DNA of 64,000 bases from Acidimicrobiia bacterium (GTDB lineage: Bacteria; Actinomycetota; Acidimicrobiia; Acidimicrobiales; Bin134): positions 1 to 64,000 of the forward strand of contig JAJDUJ010000012.1 of NCBI GenBank assembly GCA_022826705.1. Reading direction: 5' to 3'. The notes under the pieces are model-generated. The model worked only from the letters and a program-made list of their open reading frames with translations, was not told the origin of the DNA and made no database searches. A program made the position numbers and the translations under genes. Below, one piece after another: positions 50,342 to 62,113 of this stretch. How positions within the stretch are numbered: the first letter of the stretch is position 1; each line of letters begins with the position of its first letter.

Positions 50342-51501
50342 TGGCAGTTATCTCCTTGGAGGAGCGCCGCCTGCGGGAACGGGAGCTGAACCCCCGCAGC
50401 CGTCCGTATGCACCGTGGATGCACATTGATGTGCTGCTGGTGCTGGCTGCGGCCGGCCTGGCCGCCATCGGGATCGCGGCCATCTACAGCACCACTCGGG
50501 GCCGCGACCCGGAGAACTTCGACTCCTTCTTCTTGGAGCGCCAGACGCTGTTCGCGGTGGCTGGCGCGTTGTTCATGGTGTTCGCGGCGTGGTTCCCGTA
50601 TCAGGAGCTGTCCAAGTTCGCGATGGCCATCTATGTGGCAGGGCTCTTGGCCCTGATCGTGGTGTTGAGCCCCCTGGGCGAGGAGGTCAACGGTGCTCGA
50701 TCGTGGTACCGGTTCGGCGATTTCCAGCTACAGCCCTCCGAGTTCCAGAAGCTCGCCGTGATCGTGGCGGTGGCGGCCTTCTTGTCCCGATATGAGGACC
50801 ACATGACCGTGCCTCGGGTGTTCTTTGCCGTGGGCATTGTGGCGTGGCCCGGACTCTTGGTTCTGCTCCAGCCCGATGTGGGCACCGCACTCATCTACGT
50901 GTTCATCGGGTTCGTGTTGCTACTCATCGGCGGCATCCGCTTTCGCCAGGTGCTCGGCATTGCGCTGATCGCTGTCACGGTGGTGACCCTGATGGTGAAC
51001 TCCAACATGTTGGAGGAGTATCAGACCAACCGGCTCCGAACCTTCGTGGATCCCACCACCGGCATCACCGAGGCCGGCTTCCAGCAGCGCCAGGCCCAGA
51101 TCGCCATCGGCAACGGCGGGGTGAGCGGCAAGGGCTACGGCGAGGGCTCCCAGACGCTCAGCGGATTGGTGCCCCAGCAGCACACCGACTTCATATTCAC
51201 CGTGATCGGCGAAGAGTTCGGCTTCGTCGGCTCGGCCACCACCTTGGGGCTATATGCCATCTTGCTGCTGCGGATACTCCAGGCCGCCCGGCTGGCCAAA
51301 GACCGGTTCGGCGCGCTCATCTGCTCGGGGATCTTCGCCATGATCCTGTTTCAGATGTTCGAGGCGGTGGGCATGACGCTGGGCATCACCCCCATCACCG
51401 GAATTCCACTGCCTTTGGTATCTTACGGGGGTTCTTCGGCCATTGCCACCCTGATTGGCCTCGGCTTGGTGCTCAACGTCCGCATGCGGCGGTTTACCTA
51501 A
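50341..51501 (+). CDS. rodA: Peptidoglycan glycosyltransferase RodA
   Basis: A SEDS-family lipid II polymerase of 386 residues with about ten membrane helices. NGARSWYRFGDFQLQPSEFQ is the conserved extracellular block, with the catalytic Asp in VLLQPDVGTALIYV. The C-terminal signature PQQHTDFIFTVIGEEFGFVG with GMTLGITPITGIPLPLVSYG is intact. It follows mrdA with a one-base overlap, its usual partner. The last codons (MRRFT) and the stop are repeated behind the gene (51483-51593). Confidence 0.95.
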   Translation: MAVISLEERRLRERELNPRSRPYAPWMHIDVLLVLAAAGLAAIGIAAIYSTTRGRDPENFDSFFLERQTLFAVAGALFMVFAAWFPYQELSKFAMAIYVAGLLALIVVLSPLGEEVNGARSWYRFGDFQLQPSEFQKLAVIVAVAAFLSRYEDHMTVPRVFFAVGIVAWPGLLVLLQPDVGTALIYVFIGFVLLLIGGIRFRQVLGIALIAVTVVTLMVNSNMLEEYQTNRLRTFVDPTTGITEAGFQQRQAQIAIGNGGVSGKGYGEGSQTLSGLVPQQHTDFIFTVIGEEFGFVGSATTLGLYAILLLRILQAARLAKDRFGALICSGIFAMILFQMFEAVGMTLGITPITGIPLPLVSYGGSSAIATLIGLGLVLNVRMRRFT

Positions 51502-51593
51502 GGTGATCTGGTCTGGTGGCCATGCGGCGGTTTACCTGAGGTGGTCTGGCCTGGTGGCTATCCGGCGATTCGTCTGAACTGGTTCTGGTAGGC
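51483..51593 (+). repeat. Three 38-bp tandem repeats of the rodA 3' end
   Basis: CATGCGGCGGTTTACCT begins units at 51483 and 51521, and a more diverged unit (TATCCGGCGATTCGTCT) at 51559, each followed by GATCTGGTCTGGTGGC-like text. The period is exactly 38. The first unit contains the rodA stop codon. Confidence 0.85.
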
Positions 51594-51619
51594 AGGGGGC
51601 CGGCGGTAGATTGGTACTG

Positions 51620-53569
51620 ATGTCCCTTTGGCCTGAATTGGAGCTAGTGCTGCCCGAAGTGTCGAAGCCGGCGCGCTACATCGGCGGCGAAGGCGGCATG
51701 GTGGAACCGGAGCACCATCCGTCCAGGGTGGCCTGGCTTCTGGCCTATCCCGACACCTATGAGATAGGACTGCCCAATCAGGGCCTCCAGATTCTCTACG
51801 AGATCCTCAACGAACGGGACGACGCGGTGGCTGAGCGGGCCTACGCCCCCTGGGTGGACATGGAGGCCGAGATGCGGGCGGCGGGCCTGCCGCTGTTCTC
51901 GGTGGACACCCATCGCCGGGCCGGGGAATTCGACGTGCTGGCGTTCAACCTGTCGGCTGAGTTGGTGTACACCAACCTGCTCAACTGCATCGACCTGGCG
52001 GGGGCCCCGGTGCGGGCCGATCAGCGGGCCGACGACGACCTACTGATTGGCGCGGGCGGGCATTGCACCTACAACCCCGAGCCGCTGGCCGATTTCGTCG
52101 ACTTCTTCGTGCTGGGCGATGGCGAGGAGGTGGTCTCCGAGATCAACGCCGCGGTCAGCGACTGGAAGCGGGCGGGCAAGAGGTCTCGCCAGTCGGTGCT
52201 GCGGGCTTTGGCCGCGGTGGAGGGCGTATACGTGCCTTCGCTCTACGACGTGGTCTACGACGGCCCCGCACTGGTATCGATCACCCCTCGGTTCGCCGAT
52301 GTGCCCGCGGTGGTGGAGAAGCGCACCGTGGCCGATCTGGCCGCCTGGCCCTACCCCAAGCGGCAACTGGTGCCGCTTACCGAGGTGGTTCACGATCGGC
52401 TCAACGTGGAGGTGTTCCGAGGCTGCACCCGGGGATGCCGGTTCTGCCAGGCAGGGATGATCACCCGTCCGGTGCGGGAGCGGCCCGCCGAGCAGGTCCG
52501 CACCATGGTGGCCGACGGACTGGCCCGATCCGGCTATGACGAGGTGGCGCTCACCTCGCTGTCCACCGCCGATTTCAGCGGGATCACCGAGGTGGTGTCC
52601 GCCACCATGGACTGCGGTGCCGGTGAGGTGTCGGTGTCGCTGCCCAGTCTGCGGGTGGACGCCTTCACCGTGGGGCTGGCTGCTCAGATCCAGCGGGCCC
52701 GGCGCACTGGCTTGACCTTCGCTCCCGAGGCCGGGTCGTGGCGGATGCGCCAGGTGATCAACAAGCTCATCGACGAGCGTGACCTCTACGGTGCGGTGGA
52801 GTCGGCCTTCTCCCAGGGGTGGCGGCGCATGAAGCTCTACTTCCTCACCGGGCTTCCCACCGAGACCGACGTGGACACTCTGGCCATCGGAGAGCTGGCC
52901 CGCAACTGCGTTGAGTTGGGCCGGGCCCACACCAAGAACCCCTCGGTGACGGTGTCGCTGGGCGGGTTCGTGCCCAAGCCGTTCACCCCCTTCCAGTGGT
53001 TCGGCCAGAACACGGTGGCCGAGCTGCAACGCAAGATCTTCTTGCTGCGCGACGACATCAAGCGGAACCGGGGTGTGCAGATGAAGTGGCACGACCCCAA
53101 GGCCAGCCTGGTGGAGGGCATCGCCAGCCGCGGCGACCGCCGCATCGGGCGGGTCATCGAGGAGGTGTGGCGAAAGGGGGGCACGTTCCAGGAGTGGTCC
53201 GAGCACTTCGACTACGACCGCTGGACGCAGGCCATGGACCGACACGGCCTGTCGGTGGACTGGTATGTGCATCGACACCGCACCGAGGACGAGGTTCTGC
53301 CCTGGGATCAACTGTCGGCGGGATTGCACAAAGACTTCTTGTGGCAGGACTGGCGGGATGCCCTCAACGAGGTGGGCTTGGAGGACTGCCGGTGGACCCC
53401 GTGCTACGACTGCGGGGCCTGCACCGGCTACAGCATCGAGCACATTGTGGCCTCTGCGGTGCCCCCGGCCGGGGGCAGCCAGGGGACCGGTCAAGTTCCC
53501 ACTGGCTACCAGCCCCCCCGGGCGGTGGAGGTGCATCTTTCTGGCGTTGGGGAGAGGGCCTCATCGTGA
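51620..53569 (+). CDS. Radical SAM protein, TIGR03960 / B12-binding type
   Basis: A radical SAM enzyme of 649 residues. An N-terminal cobalamin-like domain (WLLAYPDTYEIGLPNQGLQI, FVLGDGEEVVSEI) precedes the core with VEVFRGCTRGCRFCQAGM (CxxxCxxC cluster). The C-terminus has paired cysteines (CRWTPCYDCGACTGY). It is always found with the DUF2344 protein that follows, here overlapping by 4 bp, and the pair is a conserved but uncharacterised module near rng-rplU-rpmA. A function in tRNA or ribosome modification is often suggested but not shown. The ATG at 51620 is preferred over an upstream TTG. Confidence 0.9.
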   Translation: MSLWPELELVLPEVSKPARYIGGEGGMVEPEHHPSRVAWLLAYPDTYEIGLPNQGLQILYEILNERDDAVAERAYAPWVDMEAEMRAAGLPLFSVDTHRRAGEFDVLAFNLSAELVYTNLLNCIDLAGAPVRADQRADDDLLIGAGGHCTYNPEPLADFVDFFVLGDGEEVVSEINAAVSDWKRAGKRSRQSVLRALAAVEGVYVPSLYDVVYDGPALVSITPRFADVPAVVEKRTVADLAAWPYPKRQLVPLTEVVHDRLNVEVFRGCTRGCRFCQAGMITRPVRERPAEQVRTMVADGLARSGYDEVALTSLSTADFSGITEVVSATMDCGAGEVSVSLPSLRVDAFTVGLAAQIQRARRTGLTFAPEAGSWRMRQVINKLIDERDLYGAVESAFSQGWRRMKLYFLTGLPTETDVDTLAIGELARNCVELGRAHTKNPSVTVSLGGFVPKPFTPFQWFGQNTVAELQRKIFLLRDDIKRNRGVQMKWHDPKASLVEGIASRGDRRIGRVIEEVWRKGGTFQEWSEHFDYDRWTQAMDRHGLSVDWYVHRHRTEDEVLPWDQLSAGLHKDFLWQDWRDALNEVGLEDCRWTPCYDCGACTGYSIEHIVASAVPPAGGSQGTGQVPTGYQPPRAVEVHLSGVGERASS

Positions 53570-54297
53570 ACCCGAATCAAGCACCTCGCACTCGGATTCG
53601 GCTGCGTTACAGCAAAGCCGGGCGTATCCGGTTCACCAGCCATCGGGATGTGGCCAGGATCTGGGAGCGCTCACTGCGGCGAACTGGGCTGCCGGTGGCT
53701 CAGACCGAGGGGTTCTCGCCCCGGGCCAAGCTGCATTTCGGACTGGCGTTGGCCACCGGCTATGAGTCCGAGGCCGAGTATCTGGACGTCGACTTCAAGT
53801 GTGCCGATGTCGCGGCGCCAGACGTGCTGGATGCCCTGGTCAGCGTGTTGCCCGACGGGATCGCCGCCACCGGGGGATCGGTGCTATTGCCCGGCGCGAT
53901 GTCGTTGCAGCAGGCGGTGACCAGCTGCGACTGGGACATCGAGCTGATCGACGTGACCGCCGACGATCTTGCCGAATGGGTAGATCGGGTGCGCGGTGCG
54001 GCTACGATAGTGATTACGCGAGAACGCAAGGGACAGCAGATCACCGACGACCTCGCCCCTCAGATACGGGCATTGGAGGTCGGTGAATCGACGAGTCGGG
54101 GGGTTCGCCTTTTGGCCACTCTGGGCACCCAGCCGCGGGCAGCTCGACCGTCGGAGCTCTTGACTGTTTTTGAACCGCAGTACCGCCCGGTGCTGATTCA
54201 GCGCACTCGTCAATGGATTGAGCAGGATGGCGCCCGCCTAGAGCCGCTAATGGTCGGCGCAGCCCCTGCTCAGCACACCCCGGTTGGTGTGCAATGA
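53566..54297 (+). CDS. DUF2344 (TIGR03936) protein, radical SAM partner
   Basis: 243 residues from GTG 53566. The family start RIRLRYSKAGRIRFTSHRDV, the ARIWERSLRRTGLPVAQTEG block and FSPRAKLHFGLALATGYESE are all present. The C-terminal half is more variable, with a beta-rich end (RPSELLTVFEPQYRPVLIQR). No catalytic residues are known. It is coupled to the radical SAM gene and followed 15 bp later by the RNase G gene, the standard order in actinobacteria. Confidence 0.9.
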   Translation: MNPNQAPRTRIRLRYSKAGRIRFTSHRDVARIWERSLRRTGLPVAQTEGFSPRAKLHFGLALATGYESEAEYLDVDFKCADVAAPDVLDALVSVLPDGIAATGGSVLLPGAMSLQQAVTSCDWDIELIDVTADDLAEWVDRVRGAATIVITRERKGQQITDDLAPQIRALEVGESTSRGVRLLATLGTQPRAARPSELLTVFEPQYRPVLIQRTRQWIEQDGARLEPLMVGAAPAQHTPVGVQ

Positions 54298-54312
54298 GAA
54301 AGGACTACAGAG

Positions 54313-55944
54313 ATGACCGAAAGTCGCCCAAAGATCGGCGATACTCGCCCCGCGCCTGCTTCTTCTGGCGGTAAGCCAAAGATCGGCGATACTCGCCCCG
54401 CTCCACCGCCTTCTGACAGCCGTCCCAAGATTGGCGATTCCCGACCCGCGCCGAGCGGGAATGGATCGGGTTCAGACGGGGGCTCGGGCGGAGGCGGTTC
54501 CGGATCGGGTCGCAAGCGCCGTCGCCGTCGAGGCGGGCGGGGCCGCGGAGGAGGCAGCCGTCCGGTGCAGCCGGTGGAGCACCGAGTGTCGGACGGTCCG
54601 GTAGAGCTGGACGAGAAGACTCTGGAGCGCCGTCGGGGCCGCCGTCGCAAGGGCCGGCCGGTGGGCCGCTACATGATGCTGGTCCAGGTCCGCCCGGAAG
54701 TCACCCAGATCGCGGTGTTGGAGGGCCGGGCGCTGATCGAGCACTACGTGTCCCGTCCGGCCGACGACGTCGGGGAGATCCACGGCAACATCTATCTGGG
54801 TCGGGTCCAAAACGTGCTGCCCGGCATGGAGGCCGCCTTCGTGGACATCGGCACTCCCAAGAATGCGGTGTTGTACCGGGGCGATGTGGTGTTCGACCCC
54901 GACGATGTGGAGACCTCGAACGGTTCGCCCCGAATCGAGAACCTCTTGGAGGCCCGCCAGACCATCATGTGCCAGGTCACCAAGAATCCCATCGCCCACA
55001 AGGGGGCCCGGCTGACCCAGGAGGTGTCGCTGCCCGGCCGGTTCGTGGTGCTGGTGCCCAACTCCAAGACCTACGGCATCTCCAAGCGGCTTCCCGACAA
55101 GGAGCGCAAGCGGCTGCGGAAGGTGCTCGACCGGTGCAAGCCGGAAGAGCACGGGATCATCGTGCGCACCGCAGCCGAGAAGATCACCGCTGAGGAACTG
55201 GAGCGCGACGTGAAGCGGCTGGTATCGCAATGGGAGGAGATCGAGGCCCTGACCAAGAAGGCGAAGGTGCCCGGGCTGCTCTACCGGGAGCCCGAGATGG
55301 CGGTTCGGGTCATCCGGGAGGAGTTCAATCAGGACTTCCGTTCGGTCCACATCGATGATCGCCGCCTGTTCGACGAGGTACACGACTACGTGTCCAGCGT
55401 GGCCCCCGAACTGGTGGAGCGGCTCGAGTATTACGACGCCGAGAGCGAGCATCTCAGCTTGTTGGAGCGCCATCACGTACACGAGCAGTTCGTCAAGGCT
55501 CTGGACAAGAAGGTGTGGCTCCCGGGTGGCGGATCGCTGATCATCGAGAGCACTGAAGCGCTCACCGTCATCGACGTGAACACCGGCAAGAACGTCGGCG
55601 ACTCCAACCTGGAGGAGACCGTGTTCCGCAACAACCTGGAGGCGGCTCAGGAGATTCCCCGGCAGCTTCGGTTGCGCGACATCGGTGGGATCATCGTGAT
55701 CGACTTCGTGGACATGGAGAAGCGGGGCAACCGCGAAGAGCTCATGAAGGTATTCCGGGAGTCCCTGGCTTGGGACAAGACCCGCACACAGGTGCTGGAC
55801 ATCTCCGAATTGGGCTTGGTGGAGATGACCCGAAAGCGCATTGGCGAGGGCCTGCTGGAGTCGTGCTCTTCGGTCTGCCCCACCTGCGAGGGGCGGGGCC
55901 TGGAGCTCGACCGACAGCTAGTAAGAACCCGTCGAGACAGGTAG
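54313..55944 (+). CDS. rng: Ribonuclease E/G family endoribonuclease
   Basis: 543 residues. The low-complexity N-terminus carries three 16-residue repeats (PKIGDTRPAP; codons at 54328, 54376 and 54424), then SGGGGSGSGRKRRRRRGGRG, a likely RNA-binding tail. An S1-like domain (IYLGRVQNVLPGMEAAFVDI) and the catalytic DNase-I-like domain follow, with the Mg-binding acids in LTVIDVNTGKNVG and IIVIDFVDMEK. The C-terminal Zn-link CPTCEGRG ends the protein. It processes rRNA and mRNA. Compared with E. coli RNase E the C-terminal scaffold is absent and disorder is moved to the N-terminus, as in other actinobacteria. Confidence 0.94.
   Translation: MTESRPKIGDTRPAPASSGGKPKIGDTRPAPPPSDSRPKIGDSRPAPSGNGSGSDGGSGGGGSGSGRKRRRRRGGRGRGGGSRPVQPVEHRVSDGPVELDEKTLERRRGRRRKGRPVGRYMMLVQVRPEVTQIAVLEGRALIEHYVSRPADDVGEIHGNIYLGRVQNVLPGMEAAFVDIGTPKNAVLYRGDVVFDPDDVETSNGSPRIENLLEARQTIMCQVTKNPIAHKGARLTQEVSLPGRFVVLVPNSKTYGISKRLPDKERKRLRKVLDRCKPEEHGIIVRTAAEKITAEELERDVKRLVSQWEEIEALTKKAKVPGLLYREPEMAVRVIREEFNQDFRSVHIDDRRLFDEVHDYVSSVAPELVERLEYYDAESEHLSLLERHHVHEQFVKALDKKVWLPGGGSLIIESTEALTVIDVNTGKNVGDSNLEETVFRNNLEAAQEIPRQLRLRDIGGIIVIDFVDMEKRGNREELMKVFRESLAWDKTRTQVLDISELGLVEMTRKRIGEGLLESCSSVCPTCEGRGLELDRQLVRTRRDR
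54328..54471 (+). repeat. 48-bp tandem repeat in the rng N-terminus
   Basis: Three in-frame units of 48 bp (16 codons) start at 54328, 54376 and 54424. Units 1 and 2 share AAAGATCGGCGATACTCGCC; unit 3 differs mostly at third positions. They encode PKIGD(T/S)RPAP. Confidence 0.85.
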
Positions 55945-55954
55945 CCTTGGACAG

Positions 55955-56260
55955 GTGTATGCCGTTATCCGCACCGGCGGAAAGCAGTACAAGGTTGAAG
56001 AGGGCCAGATCCTCGATGTGGAGCTGCTGGGCGAACCCGGGGCTGAGGTCGAGCTGATCCCGCTGTTGTTGGTGGACGGCGACTCGGTGACCGCCGCCCC
56101 CGATCAGCTCGGCAAGGCCAAGGTCACCGCCACAGTGGTGGACTTGGTCAAAGACCGCAAGATCAACGGTTTCACTTACAAGAACAAGAGCAACCAGCGT
56201 CGGCGGTGGGGCCATCGCCAGCGCAAGTCCCGCATTCAGATCACGGCGATCAAGGCGTAG
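55955..56260 (+). CDS. rplU: 50S ribosomal protein L21
   Basis: 101 residues from GTG 55955, with [20 protein letters not shown] at the N-terminus and [14 protein letters not shown] at the C-terminus, the L21 signature region. It binds 23S rRNA in the large subunit. It is in the standard rng-rplU-rpmA-obg order. Confidence 0.97.
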   Translation: MYAVIRTGGKQYKVEEGQILDVELLGEPGAEVELIPLLLVDGDSVTAAPDQLGKAKVTATVVDLVKDRKINGFTYKNKSNQRRRWGHRQRKSRIQITAIKA

Positions 56261-56271
56261 AGGAGCGAACG

Positions 56272-58972
<2,701 letters not shown>

Positions 58973-58982
58973 TCGGCCCTAG

Positions 58983-60677
58983 TTACCGCCTGACAAATGT
59001 AGCCCTGATCCGGGCCATGGCCTGTTCCATCAGGGTGGCGGCTTCCTCAGCCGCGGCCACTCCGGAGCCCCGCCCGAGGATCACATACACCCCTCCGGTT
59101 ACCAGCAAAGCCACCGGCGCGGCCACCAACAGCGGCAGGGGCTCAAAGCCCCAGGCCAGCACTCCGCCCAGCACCGCGGCCGACAGAGCGGCAACCGCCA
59201 GGCGTCTCATCGGACCCCGCACCGGCTGGCGGCGGCGCAGCAGATAGCGGATCCGATGGCGCAGGATGCCGTACTCCACCCAGGCTGCCACCGTGCTGCC
59301 CAGGGCCAGGCCCACCGCTCCCAGCCGCACGGCGCCCTCGGCCCGCTCGGCGTCCGACAGCGGTGACAGCACCTGGAAGTCGCCCAGCCGCTCCACGCTG
59401 CCGTTGACCACCCCATAGGAGTCGAAGCTGAACATGAGCAGAATCCCGACCCCGGCGGCCAGCACCACTCGCACCACCGCCACCCGGGCCGGGCCTTTGG
59501 CATCGCCTGCCGCGAAGCAGGCGTTCTGAAGCAGGCGAGACGACGCCGAGGCCACCAGCCCCAAGGAGTAAGCGGCCAGGATCCACCACACCTGCACGGT
59601 CTGGTCGCCGTTGAACTGCCCCCGCTCCAGCAGCGCTCCAACGATCAACCCGCCCAGGGTGATGAACGCCACCGCCGAGTACAGAACGTAGAACCCGATC
59701 CGGTCGAGGCCGGCTTGGAGCCTCCGCACCAGTGCTTCGGGATCGCCTTGCTCCCGGGCCATCTCCGGCAGGTCGCTGGCCGCCACGCTCATGGCGAACA
59801 GGCTGATGGGCAGGAAATAGATCACCTGGGCGAACCCCAACGCGGCGATGGCCCCGCCGGCGAGCAGCCCGGCCAGGATCAAGTCCACGTAGGCCGACAC
59901 CTGAACCACCCCCCGGCCGATGAACGCCGGCCCGAACCGGTTGAGCACCGTGCGCACATCCGGGCGCCGCCAGTTCAGGCTGAGCCGAAGCGACGGGACG
60001 AGCCGCAGCACCAGCGGTACCTGCACCAAGAATTGGAGGGCGCCGCCCACCACGACCCCCCAAGCCGCCATCTTGGCCACGTCGGAGGCCCGGGTGGAGG
60101 GGTCCACGTCGTGCCACACCAGCCAAGCCCCCACCATGAACGCCACCTGGGCGGCGTTCCAGGTCACCGGGGCGGCAAAGGACAAGAAGAACCGGCGGTG
60201 GGCGCTCAGCACCCCCAGGGTCCACGCGGCCAGCACGATGAACCCGATCCCGGCGAACATCACTCGTACCAGTTCGACGGTTAGATCAGCGGTGTCGTCG
60301 GACAGCCGCCACAACAACAGCGACACCACCGGCTCGGCCAACATCCACCCGGCCAGCACCAATAGCCCGGTGACCACCGCCAACAGCCCGAACACTGCTC
60401 CGGCCAGACGCCCCGCGTCCTTGCGCCGCCCCTGCTCCACCAACTGCGTGTAGATGGGGATGAAGGAGGCCGACAGCACCCCTTCGCCCAGCAGGTTTTG
60501 CAGCAGGCGGGGAATGGTCAAAGCGGCCCGGTAGGCATCGCCGATGCGGCCCGCGCCGATAAACGCGGCCACCGCCACCTCCCGGCCGATACCCGAAACG
60601 CGGGACAGGAAAATCCCCGCACCCACCAGGGCTGCTCCCTTGCCGCTGGGGCGCTCGGAGGTCGGTGTGTCAGCCAT
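58983..60677 (-). CDS. murJ: Lipid II flippase MurJ
   Basis: A MATE/MOP-type flippase of 564 residues with about 14 helices. GIFLSRVSGIGREVAVAAFI and GVLSASFIPIYTQL are the MurJ N-terminal signature, with the central-cavity arginines near the start. The C-terminal two helices fit the MurJ hydrophobic groove. It converges on proB with a 10-bp gap and is divergent from proA. I chose ATG 60677 (MADTPTSERP); the longer frame upstream lacks support. It supplies lipid-linked precursors for the elongasome encoded 10 kb away. Confidence 0.93.
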   Translation of the reverse strand: MADTPTSERPSGKGAALVGAGIFLSRVSGIGREVAVAAFIGAGRIGDAYRAALTIPRLLQNLLGEGVLSASFIPIYTQLVEQGRRKDAGRLAGAVFGLLAVVTGLLVLAGWMLAEPVVSLLLWRLSDDTADLTVELVRVMFAGIGFIVLAAWTLGVLSAHRRFFLSFAAPVTWNAAQVAFMVGAWLVWHDVDPSTRASDVAKMAAWGVVVGGALQFLVQVPLVLRLVPSLRLSLNWRRPDVRTVLNRFGPAFIGRGVVQVSAYVDLILAGLLAGGAIAALGFAQVIYFLPISLFAMSVAASDLPEMAREQGDPEALVRRLQAGLDRIGFYVLYSAVAFITLGGLIVGALLERGQFNGDQTVQVWWILAAYSLGLVASASSRLLQNACFAAGDAKGPARVAVVRVVLAAGVGILLMFSFDSYGVVNGSVERLGDFQVLSPLSDAERAEGAVRLGAVGLALGSTVAAWVEYGILRHRIRYLLRRRQPVRGPMRRLAVAALSAAVLGGVLAWGFEPLPLLVAAPVALLVTGGVYVILGRGSGVAAAEEAATLMEQAMARIRATFVRR

Positions 60678-60808
60678 TGTCTTGCCTCTGGATCGCCCCT
60701 TTGCTGCCAGACCGCGGAGCGTTGTTCGGGCCGTTGAGTCGTTGTTCAACCGGTGGAATGCCAAAACACGCTACCGGAGCAGCGGGTGCAGTCGGGTACG
60801 CTCGCGCC

Positions 60809-62065
60809 GTGAGCGCCGATATACCCATGGCCGAGTTGGCCGACCGGGCCAAGGCCGCAGCCCGGGTCTTGGCCACTGCCGATACCGAGACCAAAAACCA
60901 CGCCCTGCTATTGGCCGCCGACCAACTGGAGCAGGCCCGAGACGATCTGTTGGAGGCCAACCAGGCCGACGTGGAGGCGGCCACCGCGTCGGGGATGAGC
61001 GCCACGCTGGTGGACCGGCTTCGGCTGACAGACTCCCGGTTGGAGGGAATGGCCGGCGGTTTGCGTAAGGTCGCCGGCCTCGCCGACCCGGTGGGGGAGA
61101 TCGTGGGCGGCTGGGTGGTGCCCTCCGGCCTGCGAATCAGCCAGGTGCGAGTGCCGCTGGGCGTGGTGGCCATCGTGTATGAGAGCCGCCCCAACGTGAC
61201 CAGCGATGCCGCTGGCCTGTGCCTCAAGTCGGGCAATGCCGCCTTCTTGCGGGGATCGTCCAGCGCGCTGGGCTCCAACCTGGCCATCGCCGGGGTGATG
61301 CGGGACGCGTACGAGAAGGCCGGGTTGCCCAGCGATGCCCTGGTACTGGTGAGCGATACCAGCCATTCCGCGGCGGCCGAGTTCATGCAGCTGCGGGACA
61401 GCATCGACTGCCTCATCCCCCGAGGCGGTCCCGGACTGATCGCCTCCATTCTGGAAAACGCCACCGTGCCCTATGTGATCGACGGCGACGGCAACTGCCA
61501 CGTGTACGTGGACGCCTCGGCCGACTTGGACATGGCTCGTCGCATCGTGGTCAACGCCAAGACCCAGCGCCCCTCGGTGTGCAACGCGGCCGAGTCCCTG
61601 GTGGTACACCAGTCGGTGGCCGACGAGCTGCTGCCCCCGCTGGCCGACGACCTGGCCGGTGTCGAGCTGGTAGGCGACGAGGCCGCCCGGGCCATCTTGG
61701 GGCCGGATCGCATCGGCGAGGCCACCGAGGCCGATTACTTCACCGAGTTCTTGGACCTGAAGCTGTCGGTGAAGGTGGTGGACAGCCTGGATGAGGCCAT
61801 CGCCCACGTGAACGACACCGGCAGCGGTCACAGCGAGGCCATCATCACCGCCGATCTCGACGCTGCCGACCTGTTCTGCACCGAGGTGGACGCCGCCGCG
61901 GTGCTGGTCAACGCCTCCACCCGGTTTGTGGACGGCGAAGAGTTCGGCTTCGGCGCGGAGATCGGCATCAGCACCCAGAAGCTGCATGCTCGGGGCCCGA
62001 TGGGGCTGCGCCAGCTCACCACCACCAAGTATGTGGTCCGGGGCGAGGGCCAAATTCGGGGCTAG
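60809..62065 (+). CDS. proA: Glutamate-5-semialdehyde dehydrogenase (gamma-glutamyl phosphate reductase)
   Basis: 418 residues from GTG 60809, the second step of proline synthesis. VPLGVVAIVYESRPNVTSDA and GLCLKSGNAAFLRGSSSA are the NADPH-binding blocks. The catalytic Cys is in TQRPSVCNAAESLVVH, and EFGFGAEIGISTQKLHARGP is the C-terminal signature. TACGCT lies just upstream of the GTG, hinting at a leaderless start. The last codons and stop (ATTCGGGGCTAG) are duplicated just behind the gene. Confidence 0.95.
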   Translation: MSADIPMAELADRAKAAARVLATADTETKNHALLLAADQLEQARDDLLEANQADVEAATASGMSATLVDRLRLTDSRLEGMAGGLRKVAGLADPVGEIVGGWVVPSGLRISQVRVPLGVVAIVYESRPNVTSDAAGLCLKSGNAAFLRGSSSALGSNLAIAGVMRDAYEKAGLPSDALVLVSDTSHSAAAEFMQLRDSIDCLIPRGGPGLIASILENATVPYVIDGDGNCHVYVDASADLDMARRIVVNAKTQRPSVCNAAESLVVHQSVADELLPPLADDLAGVELVGDEAARAILGPDRIGEATEADYFTEFLDLKLSVKVVDSLDEAIAHVNDTGSGHSEAIITADLDAADLFCTEVDAAAVLVNASTRFVDGEEFGFGAEIGISTQKLHARGPMGLRQLTTTKYVVRGEGQIRG

Positions 62066-62088
62066 GCCCTTACTGATTTCGGGGCTAG
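62054..62088 (+). repeat. Duplicated proA stop region
   Basis: ATTCGGGGCTAG (62054-62065, ending in the proA stop) recurs as ATTTCGGGGCTAG at 62076-62088 in the 48-bp gap before the MoxR gene. Confidence 0.7.
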
Positions 62089-62113
62089 ATCGAGCGAGAC
62101 GTAGCCTTCAGCC

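Noticed and set aside
51597-51620. Fourth copy of the 38-bp rodA repeat
   Set aside because: Only CGGCGGT matches at the expected phase, which is within chance for this composition.
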